Assembly: GCA_024464205.1 (NCBI GenBank)
Contig: JANHAI010000005.1
Span: 1-20,457 of the forward strand
Length of the DNA stretch: 20,457 nt
Direction of reading: 5' to 3'
DNA from: Candidatus Methanomethylicia archaeon
Lineage (GTDB): Archaea; Thermoproteota; Methanomethylicia; Methanomethylicales; Methanomethylicaceae
Positions 1-6,435 of the stretch are shown here, piece by piece (the stretch's first letter is position 1; every line of letters starts with the position of its first letter). Below the pieces are notes generated by a model that did not search any database, had not been told where the DNA came from, and saw only the letters and a program-made list of their open reading frames with translations. The translations under genes and the position numbers were made by a program.

Positions 1-1
1 C

Positions 2-805
2 GTGGCGCTCGAGGGCGGCCTCGCACCGGACGTGGAGTACGCCTCGCTCGTCGCCCAGCAGCTGAGCCTCAACCACGAGGTCCGATACTTCAGCGAGAAG
101 GATATCGGCGAGACCATACCCTCAGTCATAAGGGCCCTCAGGACCTTCGACCCCATGGAGGTCAGGAACAGCCTGGCAATCCACATCTGCATGGGCGCCG
201 CGAAGGAGCGGGGCTTCAGGGCCGTGGTGTGCGGTGACGGTAGCGATGAGCTCTTCGCGGGCTACGCCTTCGCCCTCTCGCTCACCCCTGAGCAGCTTGA
301 CGCTGAGCTCAAGAGGCTCTGGAGCGTGATGTCTTTCTCATCTATCAGGCTGGCCGAATCCCTCGGGATCGAGGCGCGCCTCCCCTTCCTGGATCCGGAA
401 TTCAAGGCGCTCGCAATGAAGATACACCCAAAGCACAAGGTCGGCAGGCGAGGCGGTCGCCTATACGGGAAATGGATCTTGCGGAAGGCATACGAGAACC
501 TCCTACCCGACGAGATCATCTGGCGCCCGAAGACGCCGATAGAGTACGGCACCGGGACCACGGCTCTGACCCGGATCTTCGAATCCTCGATGTCGCCTGA
601 AGACTTCAAAGAGGCTGCGCTGAAGGTCAAAGAGGTGGACGGCGTAACCTTGAGGAACGCAGAGCACCTCCAATATTACCAGATCTACCGGGCGCTCTTC
701 GGACCGCCCAAGCCCCCTGTCTCAGGCAGGGCCTGCCCATTCTGCAAGGGGGCTGTCAATGGAGAAACCAGGTTCTGCAGGACTTGCGGCGCCTACCCCA
801 TCTGA
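2..805 (+). CDS. Asparagine synthetase-like amidotransferase domain, C-terminal part (5' end outside window)
   Basis: This is the C-terminal part of an asparagine-synthase-type ATP pyrophosphatase, which activates a carboxylate with ATP and transfers nitrogen to it. The reading frame is open at the window edge, and the SGGxDS PP-loop expected at the start of the domain is not in view, so the gene begins upstream; the GTG at position 2 is probably internal. The family motif GDGSDELFAGY is at visible residues 78-88, followed by the conserved EARLPFLDPEF stretch and a PKTPIEYGTG segment. The last 25 residues carry two CxxC pairs (CPFC and CRTC), a zinc-ribbon-like tail not typical of AsnB. Whether an N-terminal glutaminase domain exists cannot be seen. 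The substrate could be aspartate or another carboxylate. The family call is solid; the exact reaction is inferred. Confidence 0.8.
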   Translation: MALEGGLAPDVEYASLVAQQLSLNHEVRYFSEKDIGETIPSVIRALRTFDPMEVRNSLAIHICMGAAKERGFRAVVCGDGSDELFAGYAFALSLTPEQLDAELKRLWSVMSFSSIRLAESLGIEARLPFLDPEFKALAMKIHPKHKVGRRGGRLYGKWILRKAYENLLPDEIIWRPKTPIEYGTGTTALTRIFESSMSPEDFKEAALKVKEVDGVTLRNAEHLQYYQIYRALFGPPKPPVSGRACPFCKGAVNGETRFCRTCGAYPI

Positions 806-825
806 TGCCATCCGCGGGCGCCAGC

Positions 826-1077
826 TCACCACCAGACCCTGATCGCCTTTTCGGGGCAGACTTCGACGCACTTCATGCACTTCGTGCAGAGTGAGTTCCA
901 GACTGGGGTGATTCGCCAGAGTTGGGGGTCTATCGGGTCCTGCTCGACGCCGAGAGTCTCGTGCATAATAAAGACTGCAGGGTCGCACGCCCTGAGGCAC
1001 TTGCAGCAGTCCCTCGGATCGACCTTTCCGCTCTCGCCGCATTTGGTGTAGTCGATCTCGATCCTGATCTTTTCCAT
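826..1077 (-). CDS. Small two-cluster ferredoxin-like 4Fe-4S protein
   Basis: This is a small iron-sulfur protein, probably a cytoplasmic electron carrier or the ferredoxin subunit of a complex with the gene upstream. A C-terminal CTKCMKCVEVCP motif is a classical 4Fe-4S site. A second, N-terminal site is unconventional: one cysteine (TKCGESG) about ten residues before CCKCLRAC. I chose the ATG at 1077 because an AGGTGG Shine-Dalgarno sequence lies five bases ahead of it. A GTG at 1086 would directly abut the upstream stop and would lie inside that Shine-Dalgarno sequence. The stop codon of the upstream Fe-S gene (1087-1089) also overlaps the ribosome-binding site, so the two are very likely co-transcribed and translationally coupled. 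No redox partner is encoded nearby, so its pathway is unknown. Confidence 0.8.
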   Translation of the reverse strand: MEKIRIEIDYTKCGESGKVDPRDCCKCLRACDPAVFIMHETLGVEQDPIDPQLWRITPVWNSLCTKCMKCVEVCPEKAIRVWW

Positions 1078-1086
1078 GTAGACCAC

Positions 1087-1956
1087 CTAGTACATGCCCC
1101 TCACTACGGCGACCTCCTCCCTCGGCACGAGCTTGAGGGCCTCGTGCCTGCACATGTGTCGGCAGACCCCGCAGCCCCAGCACTTCTTCGGATCTATGAT
1201 GACCCTCCTCATGGACGGGATGTAGCGGATAGCACCGTATTGGCACTTTGCGACGCAGAGCGCGCACCCGTCACATTCCTCGTCTGCAACTTGCATCACG
1301 TACTCTGCCTTGTAGACGGTGTGCAGCCCAAAGTCGCTCCTCAACCTCATCCCGCCGCACTCTGGGTTCTCGCACGAGCATATCGCGTTGATGTACGGTA
1401 CGGGCTGGAACCATACAGACGCAACGTAACCCTTCCGGTTGTGCTGCTCTATCCTCTTCATCGCCTCGTCCCTGCTTATCCGCGCGGTGTTGTTCTCGGG
1501 GATGAACCGCGGGAGCTTCTCTATCACAGTCGAGAGGACCCCAAAGTTGATGCAGCACCTCTCCTTGACCCCCCTCTGCATCCACCTGCACATGCAATAG
1601 TTCTCTATTATCGGCTCTGCGGCGAGGTTCCCCAGGATGATCTTGGCCTCCTCGAGAGGGATGACCTGGCCGAAGTGGCCGTCAGCCCTCTTCGGGTTCC
1701 TCTTCATCGCCTCGCTGTGGATCATCCTCTCTGCCTGCCAACGGAGGACTTTGCCTATTATGGGGAGCTTTAGCTTGTATCCGAGGTCCACCGACGAGAT
1801 CCCCATTATCTTGCGGATGTAGACCTGCTCGAAGTTGGTCCACTGCTCCGTCAGGTACTCCTTTGCCCTCATCTCGTTCGCGAGCTCGTTCGAGTAATTC
1901 CGGGCATTCATATACCATTTCTTCCCGGCGCCATGCTTGGTGCACCAGTTGCACAA
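1087..1956 (-). CDS. Multi-cysteine 4Fe-4S protein, uncharacterised
   Basis: This is an Fe-S protein of about 289 residues with several cysteine groups in order. They are an N-terminal CNWCTKHG motif, a central YCMCR followed by CC, an ICSCENPECGG segment, and two C-terminal 4Fe-4S motifs, CDGCALCVAKC and CWGCGVCRHMC. The two last motifs are standard ferredoxin clusters. The earlier groups could bind another cluster or metal. It begins with TTG at 1956. I keep this start because the CNWCTKHG motif would be lost from the next ATG (1911), and because an AT-rich promoter-like element (about 1993-2003) sits at a suitable distance. I recall proteins of this arrangement in anaerobic archaea and bacteria without a known function. 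It leads a two-gene operon with the small ferredoxin. No membrane segment is evident. Confidence 0.78.
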   Translation of the reverse strand: MCNWCTKHGAGKKWYMNARNYSNELANEMRAKEYLTEQWTNFEQVYIRKIMGISSVDLGYKLKLPIIGKVLRWQAERMIHSEAMKRNPKRADGHFGQVIPLEEAKIILGNLAAEPIIENYCMCRWMQRGVKERCCINFGVLSTVIEKLPRFIPENNTARISRDEAMKRIEQHNRKGYVASVWFQPVPYINAICSCENPECGGMRLRSDFGLHTVYKAEYVMQVADEECDGCALCVAKCQYGAIRYIPSMRRVIIDPKKCWGCGVCRHMCRHEALKLVPREEVAVVRGMY

Positions 1957-1989
1957 ATTCAGCCACTACCTGGATCAAATTCTCCCGCT

Positions 1990-2004
1990 CAAGTTAGATT
2001 TAAC
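1990..2004 (-). promoter_or_regulatory. Probable TATA box of the Fe-S operon
   Basis: An AT-rich element (AAGTTAAATCTAAC on the minus strand) lies about 40 bp ahead of the TTG start at 1956. Counting about 25 bp from its centre gives a start of transcription near 1973 and a short leader. No better candidate exists between the Fe-S operon and the regulator gene. The assignment rests on spacing and composition only. Confidence 0.4.
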
Positions 2005-2072
2005 TTCTTTCTAATAATCGTTTGAGGTGCCCATGTACCGCATAGCTCCGCCTATCATCCCTCTGTGCTGAG

Positions 2073-2100
2073 AAAAGGGATCGCCGGCATTCCATTGCCG
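2073..2100 (-). terminator. Possible terminator after the winged-helix gene
   Basis: On the minus strand, a 5-bp stem (CGGCA/TGCCG, 2085-2100, six-base loop) follows the stop codon of the regulator gene and is followed by a short T-run (CCCTTTTCT). It may end transcription of that gene before the Fe-S operon promoter. The stem and the T-run are both short, so this is a weak call. Confidence 0.3.
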
Positions 2101-2104
2101 ATCT

Positions 2105-2377
2105 TCAGGAGATTCTATCCGTCTCGAACTCTTCGATCAGCTCTTTGTACTTCGAGAGGAACTGCCTCCCTTTCTCGGTCGTAACGTAAAGGTTCCTCTT
2201 CCCATCGCAGTTCCTCATGAACCCTTGCTCAAGAAGCATGCCGATATACTCCCCAGCCTTCGCGAAATTGAGGTTAGCCTGGTATACTATCGTGGTCTTT
2301 CTCACGCCGTTGGCCTTGTCGGCCACCTTCAATATATCGGAAAGCACATCAAAAACTGCCCTTTTCTGCCTCTTCAT
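2105..2377 (-). CDS. Winged helix-turn-helix regulator (HTH_45/ArnR1-like)
   Basis: This is a small archaeal winged-helix DNA-binding protein of about 90 residues. It carries the pattern of the HTH_45 (ArnR1-like) family: an N-terminal helix (FDVLSDILKVAD), then KTTIVYQANLNFAKAGEYIGML as two helices around the turn, and a wing (GFMRNCDGKRNLYVTTEKG). The ATG at 2377 is preferred over the GTG at 2398 because a purine-rich AAGGGGA lies just upstream of it. It sits last in the fibre-gene block on the same strand, but the 105-bp gap before it holds its own TATA-like element. ATACTTAT-type sites in that gap recur ahead of the first fibre gene. It is therefore a candidate local regulator, as activator or repressor. 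No sensor domain or membrane span is visible. Confidence 0.8.
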   Translation of the reverse strand: MKRQKRAVFDVLSDILKVADKANGVRKTTIVYQANLNFAKAGEYIGMLLEQGFMRNCDGKRNLYVTTEKGRQFLSKYKELIEEFETDRIS

Positions 2378-2400
2378 CTTCTTCCCCTTTTCACTCACGC

Positions 2401-2450
2401 ATGCGGAGCATTCCGATAGGAGAAGAATGGGTTGTTGATATTATCCGCAT
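2401..2450. repeat. Inverted repeat flanking the start region of the regulator gene
   Basis: ATGCGGA at 2401-2407 and TCCGCAT at 2444-2450 form a perfect 7-bp inverted repeat. One arm sits immediately upstream of the coding region, the other just downstream of the predicted TATA element. A smaller dyad (CGGA-GCAT-TCCG, 2404-2415) overlaps the first arm. Its role could be autoregulation or leader RNA folding, or it may be chance. Confidence 0.35.
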
Positions 2451-2454
2451 CTAA

Positions 2455-2462
2455 CTATAAAA
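2455..2462 (-). promoter_or_regulatory. TATA-like element of the regulator gene
   Basis: CTTTTATAG on the minus strand is a good archaeal TATA match and would start transcription near 2430, leaving a leader of about 50 bases before the ATG at 2377. An ATACTTAT half-site lies about ten bases upstream of it. Confidence 0.5.
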
Positions 2463-2472
2463 GAATACCGCA

Positions 2473-2510
2473 GATACTTATTAAAAAAAAGTATAAGATG
2501 TACTTATTTA
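2473..2510. promoter_or_regulatory. ATACTTAT-type sites upstream of the regulator gene
   Basis: Two copies of the motif lie here: GATACTTATT at 2473-2482 and TACTTATTTA at 2501-2510, the second overlapping the stop codon of the DUF5305 gene. Both 10-mers recur exactly, on the other strand, at 7233-7242 and 7231-7240 ahead of the fibre operon. They lie just upstream of the TATA-like element of the regulator gene, a common position for an archaeal activator site. Confidence 0.5.
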
Positions 2511-3526
2511 CGCTTTGTAAGCTCGGCTTCCTTGACCCTGTACTGGTATTTTATGTCTCCCTCGACTAATGAGAATGTGTGCTCATCTTCCTTTGTGCTG
2601 TGGAGTACCGGCTTTGCTAGGATCTCAGCCATCTTTATCAAGTCGCCCAAGCTGCTGACAGTTACGGCAGTCTTCACTGCCGGCTCCTGAGCCGCCTTCA
2701 TTATCATGTCTTTGTATTGCGCCAGTACGTCATCGACCGTCCTGGGTTCAATCGGACCGCTCTTTGTGTAAAGGAACGCGAGGGCAGCAAACGCAATCAA
2801 AGATAGTATCGTTCCAACAAGGGTCGCGATCCTCTGGTTCAGGACCCAGACCAGTGTCGTTTCTTGGGTCTCGGTGATCTCGTTGACCTCTGTCGAAACC
2901 AACGGCTCTATAGAGATGTACCTCCCCAGGTTGTTGTCCTGCTTGAACCCGATGGTCAGCTGCGGGTAGAAGGAATCGCTAATCGTTTTCACCGGCGTCA
3001 CCGCAACCAAGCTGATGTTGTTGTAGACTTTCAGGTTGTACGCAAGGCTCGAAGTGCCAACCTCACTGTCTATCGCCTTTACGTAAGCGTTTAGTGCCGC
3101 GTTGTCAATCTGCAGCGCATACTCGCTTCCGCCGCTGAGCTTGAACAGATCAAGGGCCTCCGCAGCTGTTAGGTTCTTCATCCACTTTCCTGGAGATTCT
3201 AGCTGCATCCATACCTGATTCTCGACGCTCCGATTTGTCGCACTTGGGTTTATGATTGAGTTATACTCAAAAGAGATGCTGATGTTGTCTACGAGGGAGG
3301 TGTATAGTATGCCCTCTCCAGGCCTAAGGGTGGTGAAGCCGTAGATTATGTTCGGCTTTAAGTAAGCAACGTAATCGTATGTTGCTACATGCCTGTAAGC
3401 CCCCAACCTCAAGGTTTCGGTCTGTGTTGTTGGCAACTGGTAAGAGTAATAGGCGCTGGCAGCGAGAATTGCTGCGATTATCGCCACCGCTATCGTAATG
3501 ATCCTCAAGGTCGATTTTTTGATCAT
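2504..3526 (-). CDS. DUF5305-family membrane protein
   Basis: This 340-residue protein has an N-terminal membrane anchor (about residues 8-28), a large extracytoplasmic region, a second membrane span (about 233-253) and a cytoplasmic tail of about 85 residues. The segment LGAYRHVATYDYVAYLKPN followed by a TLRPGEGILYTSL stretch fits DUF5305, an archaeal family of unknown function often found beside signal peptidase I genes. A GAGGAAAG Shine-Dalgarno sequence lies a few bases before the ATG. It follows the third TasA-like gene after 51 bp that include a T6 run, so it is probably the last gene of the fibre operon. It could be a membrane platform, chaperone or anchor for the secreted subunits; this role is inferred from neighbourhood only. 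No enzymatic motif is visible. Confidence 0.82.
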   Translation of the reverse strand: MIKKSTLRIITIAVAIIAAILAASAYYSYQLPTTQTETLRLGAYRHVATYDYVAYLKPNIIYGFTTLRPGEGILYTSLVDNISISFEYNSIINPSATNRSVENQVWMQLESPGKWMKNLTAAEALDLFKLSGGSEYALQIDNAALNAYVKAIDSEVGTSSLAYNLKVYNNISLVAVTPVKTISDSFYPQLTIGFKQDNNLGRYISIEPLVSTEVNEITETQETTLVWVLNQRIATLVGTILSLIAFAALAFLYTKSGPIEPRTVDDVLAQYKDMIMKAAQEPAVKTAVTVSSLGDLIKMAEILAKPVLHSTKEDEHTFSLVEGDIKYQYRVKEAELTKRK

Positions 3527-3577
3527 TTTCTTTCCTCATTGTTATTGCTCATCTATTGATCTTTGACGATAAAAAAG

Positions 3578-4402
3578 CTACGGGGGATAATGGGCAGTCG
3601 CTGATGTCGTGAACGGCAGCACGGGGCTGCTTATTACCCCTATCCTGTTCCCAGGTGTCCCGTCATCAGTAATCCGGAGCGTAATGTTGCTCGTGACTGC
3701 AGTCAGCGCGTGATCAAGCGCATAGGCATCGACCCTCGCGCCAGTCTTGTGGTCCATGTCGCCGTTGACCTCGAGGTACTGCCAGTCCCCCTCGTCTCCA
3801 CTGGTGGGCTCGTAAGCCCCTGCCGGATTCTTCTCAGTAGCCAGCCAAATTACGAGCCTCACGGAATCGCCTGGCCCAAGCGTCCCAATGAGCCACGTGA
3901 AGAAATATTTCGTGAAGCCGCTGGGGTTTGTGACATTAGTCCAGATCAGCCCCTCGCTGGCATTCTTGGGGCCTATGCCAGGTCCGATCCGGTCGCTCAC
4001 TTGCACGTTTGTCAACGTTGTCTCCCCGCAATTCTTGACGATTATTATTAGCTGGAATAGAGACGGGAACTCCTCGGGCGTCACAGGGCACAGCGGATCT
4101 TCGCCGACTAATCCCAGCAGATCGTCGGTGGATCCATTTATTACTTTGGGGGAAGATCCAGTCCCTATATGAATGAGGTTTGTAGGCGTCGTTAACTCCT
4201 TCCCTGTGTACGGATCAGTGAAAGATCCGTTCAATGTCTTCGAAACCTCAACGCACGCCCCCTGCCACGTGCCAGTAGTCACCGTCCCCTGGACATAGAA
4301 CTCCTTATACCATAGCGGGTACGCCGAACCCACAAACGACATCATTATTATCGGCGTGAGTACCAGTACCACAATTCCCCTACTCAATATTCCCTTTCTC
4401 AT
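3578..4402 (-). CDS. TasA/camelysin-like secreted protein with DUF11-like domain
   Basis: This 274-residue exported protein begins with a signal peptide (hydrophobic residues about 10-27) ending in SAYPLWYKEFYVQGTVTTG. That matches the AYGLWYQTL...G.V.TG signature of its two smaller neighbours and the SipW-dependent signal peptides of TasA and camelysin. A DUF11-like beta-sandwich region follows (about residues 114-235), with KNCGETTLTNVQVSDRIGPG and IGTLGPGDSVRL. Its ATG overlaps the TGA of the peptidase gene (ATGA), and a perfect AAGGAGG lies at 4411-4417, so it is translationally coupled and efficiently initiated. I infer a minor fibre component such as a tip, anchor or adhesive subunit, because it is larger than its paralogues and lies after the peptidase rather than with them. 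A direct function is not established. Confidence 0.78.
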   Translation of the reverse strand: MRKGILSRGIVVLVLTPIIMMSFVGSAYPLWYKEFYVQGTVTTGTWQGACVEVSKTLNGSFTDPYTGKELTTPTNLIHIGTGSSPKVINGSTDDLLGLVGEDPLCPVTPEEFPSLFQLIIIVKNCGETTLTNVQVSDRIGPGIGPKNASEGLIWTNVTNPSGFTKYFFTWLIGTLGPGDSVRLVIWLATEKNPAGAYEPTSGDEGDWQYLEVNGDMDHKTGARVDAYALDHALTAVTSNITLRITDDGTPGNRIGVISSPVLPFTTSATAHYPP

Positions 4403-5700
4403 ACAGAAAACCTCCTTCTAGTCCCCATGTAATATTTATAACAAACAATCGAGAACGCCCCGAAGAGCAAAACAAGGGCCGAATAGATCAGAAGCGCATT
4501 CGCTGCCAGAGCCGCTCCTGCTTCAGAAACCCATGCCTTTAGGTATATTGAGGCCCATCCGACTTGGGGTATAAGATAGACCACCTTGCTGACTGCCCCG
4601 CTCACTATTATCGGAGGGTCTGCTGCATTATTGGCGTCCCCCTTCGTCACGACCGTATAACCGCTTACTGCCTTGCTGATCTCCACCACGCGGTGTATGA
4701 TCAGCTGCTGGGATCCTTGCCGCATATAAACGATCACATCACCGCCCTTCAGATTTTCAACATTTGTGCTGACCGTGATGGCCACGTCCCCCATCTTCAT
4801 GAATGGCGTCATGCTCTCGCCAGCGACCACCGTAGGCTGGAACCCAAAGAGGCCGGTTGGCACCCAGAGAATGATGAGGAGGGCTATCGCAACAGCGACC
4901 CATGCGCCAAATCCCCCGCCTCTTTTAAGGCGGTGCCTCATCAGATCGCCCCTCCTCAATATGCCTGTTCGTATCAGCTTGTATCTGCTCTCGAACTGGC
5001 TCACTATAAGGAAGCCAAATGACGGGACCAATGTTTCTATGAGCGCTTTCACCGTCCAAGTGGGGTTCGGGAGGATAGGGGAGATCCATTGGAACGCCTC
5101 GATGACTGTCAGGTATAGTATTGATGATGACGGTCCGCCCAGCGCTACGAGGAAAGTCGCAAAGAGGTTGACAGCCAAAGTCGGTATGAAAGCGCTTCCG
5201 ATGAACTTTATGACCTCGAGTCCGCCTGAAAGGTAGATGAAAGAGCTTGGCGGCAAGTAAAATATCGTGAAAAGGAAAGCTATGATCGCAATCTTCCAGA
5301 GCATCCCCCTTTTGGAGCATCCGCTAATAATTGTCGCACGTGCGAACTCAAGGGCAATTATCGCCGAAGAGAATGTCAAAATGTTGACCGTGATGCCATA
5401 AGGCGTCAGCGAATACGGATTCCTTCCGAACCCCATGATGACGCCTGAGCCAAAAAGTACCACTATCTGGAAGATGGCGACGCTCACGCCCAGCATGATC
5501 ACGTCCCTGCTAAAATTCATCCTGAGCAGGCTCAGGCCGCCTCTCTTGCCCATTATAAACAGCACAATTATCAGAATAACCCATGATAAGATCGTCAAAA
5601 AATAGAAAGCAGGCCCGACGGCGACCCTGGGGACAACAAAATACACTGCCAAATACGTCAGCGCTGCGACTGCCGCCGTCCCCACAATCTTGCCGTCCAT
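4399..5700 (-). CDS. SipW-like signal peptidase I fused to an N-terminal multi-span membrane domain
   Basis: The C-terminal half is a type I signal peptidase of the archaeal/ER/SipW kind. The catalytic serine is in GESMTPFMKMGD (Ser296), the usual bacterial lysine is replaced by histidine in IHRVVEI (His336), and a conserved GDANNAADPP follows (Asp355, Asp361). The peptidase is anchored by spans at about 265-286 and 395-420. About 250 residues before it form some six membrane spans, which ordinary signal peptidases lack. Parts of this region (ALEFARATIISG, FTIFYLPPS and a later GGPSSSILYLTVIE) faintly resemble CPBP-type intramembrane proteases without the catalytic residues. An AAGGAT Shine-Dalgarno sequence precedes the ATG. 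Lying among three genes with TasA/SipW-type signal peptides, it most likely cleaves them. The peptidase call is firm; the N-terminal relation is weak. Confidence 0.88.
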   Translation of the reverse strand: MDGKIVGTAAVAALTYLAVYFVVPRVAVGPAFYFLTILSWVILIIVLFIMGKRGGLSLLRMNFSRDVIMLGVSVAIFQIVVLFGSGVIMGFGRNPYSLTPYGITVNILTFSSAIIALEFARATIISGCSKRGMLWKIAIIAFLFTIFYLPPSSFIYLSGGLEVIKFIGSAFIPTLAVNLFATFLVALGGPSSSILYLTVIEAFQWISPILPNPTWTVKALIETLVPSFGFLIVSQFESRYKLIRTGILRRGDLMRHRLKRGGGFGAWVAVAIALLIILWVPTGLFGFQPTVVAGESMTPFMKMGDVAITVSTNVENLKGGDVIVYMRQGSQQLIIHRVVEISKAVSGYTVVTKGDANNAADPPIIVSGAVSKVVYLIPQVGWASIYLKAWVSEAGAALAANALLIYSALVLLFGAFSIVCYKYYMGTRRRFSV

Positions 5701-5724
5701 CTGCCCACATCCTTATTTTTTTTT

Positions 5725-5741
5725 AAAAAAAAATAAAAAAG
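5725..5741 (-). terminator. U-tract between fibre subunit genes and peptidase gene
   Basis: On the minus strand the 56-bp gap after the second TasA-like gene reads T6-A-T9. The whole stretch 5711-5742 is also an imperfect inverted repeat (CCTTATTT.../...AAATAAAAAAGG). U-runs of this kind terminate archaeal RNA polymerase, fully or partly. Since the downstream genes show no promoter of their own here, partial read-through is likely. Confidence 0.55.
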
Positions 5742-5756
5742 GTTGGTTTAGTCCAT

Positions 5757-6425
5757 TTACTTGGGAGGAATGTATTCGTTCCATTGCACTACCGTCAGCT
5801 CGATCGAGAATGTCAATGTAGCCCCTTGCGGAGCTTCTTGGAGCACATGGATGTAGAAGCTTATTTCCACTCTGCCTGATCCAGGAACGTTAGGGTCATA
5901 TGGATGGACCTGCGTTCCGAAGTTGTCAAGCCAAAGTATCTCAATGTCCGCGTTTTGATCGTCATTGAGATCTAAAAGAACATATGGCGTCCCTTTTCTT
6001 GCAGTTGCAACTACATCACCATTGTTATCCTTGAACACCGCAGTATCGATTATCCATGGTAGAGTACCGGTGTTAAATGGCTTGAACGTGACATCCGTGA
6101 AGTAGCATGGATACACGTTTTGCAATGTGACGTATAGGCTGCAATTCCTAACTTCTACGATTGTCCTTCCCACGTCTTTAGCGTCTGGGATTCTCCAATA
6201 ATCTCCGCCAGAGGCGTTAGGTAAGAATCCTCTGGGGCTGCTTGTCCAGTCAAGGCTACCTATATCCATGTCTAGTGCTGAGACTCCAGTTATGCAAACT
6301 TCTAGCCTGCCTGTCTCAACTTCGCCCTCGACCGTGAGGGTCTGGTACCAAAGCCCATAGGCCATCGCCATCGCCAGCAGGGCAACTGCAATCGCTGCAG
6401 GGAACATCGCTACCTTTGTCTTCAT
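5757..6425 (-). CDS. TasA/AbpA-like secreted fibre subunit, second copy
   Basis: This is a 222-residue secreted protein. The N-terminus is a short basic stretch, a hydrophobic core (about residues 7-22) and then AYGLWYQTLTVEGEVETG, the signature of SipW-processed TasA/camelysin proteins and of archaeal bundling-pilus subunits. The remainder is beta-rich with no membrane span. It shares with the neighbour at 6436 an NxYPC segment, an NTGTxPxxI segment, a QVHP region and a C-terminal GATLTFSIELTVVQWNEY close. It starts 10 bp after that gene, with GGTGGT overlapping the neighbour's stop as ribosome-binding site. It is likely a structural subunit that polymerises outside the cell, possibly by donor-strand exchange as known for TasA. 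The polymerisation is inferred, not visible. Confidence 0.78.
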   Translation of the reverse strand: MKTKVAMFPAAIAVALLAMAMAYGLWYQTLTVEGEVETGRLEVCITGVSALDMDIGSLDWTSSPRGFLPNASGGDYWRIPDAKDVGRTIVEVRNCSLYVTLQNVYPCYFTDVTFKPFNTGTLPWIIDTAVFKDNNGDVVATARKGTPYVLLDLNDDQNADIEILWLDNFGTQVHPYDPNVPGSGRVEISFYIHVLQEAPQGATLTFSIELTVVQWNEYIPPK

Positions 6426-6435
6426 TTAGACCACC

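Noticed and set aside
922..1773. 283-codon plus-strand open frame opposite the Fe-S operon
   Set aside because: It is antisense to two proteins with clear cysteine motifs, its product has no recognisable motif, and long antisense frames are expected in GC-rich coding DNA.
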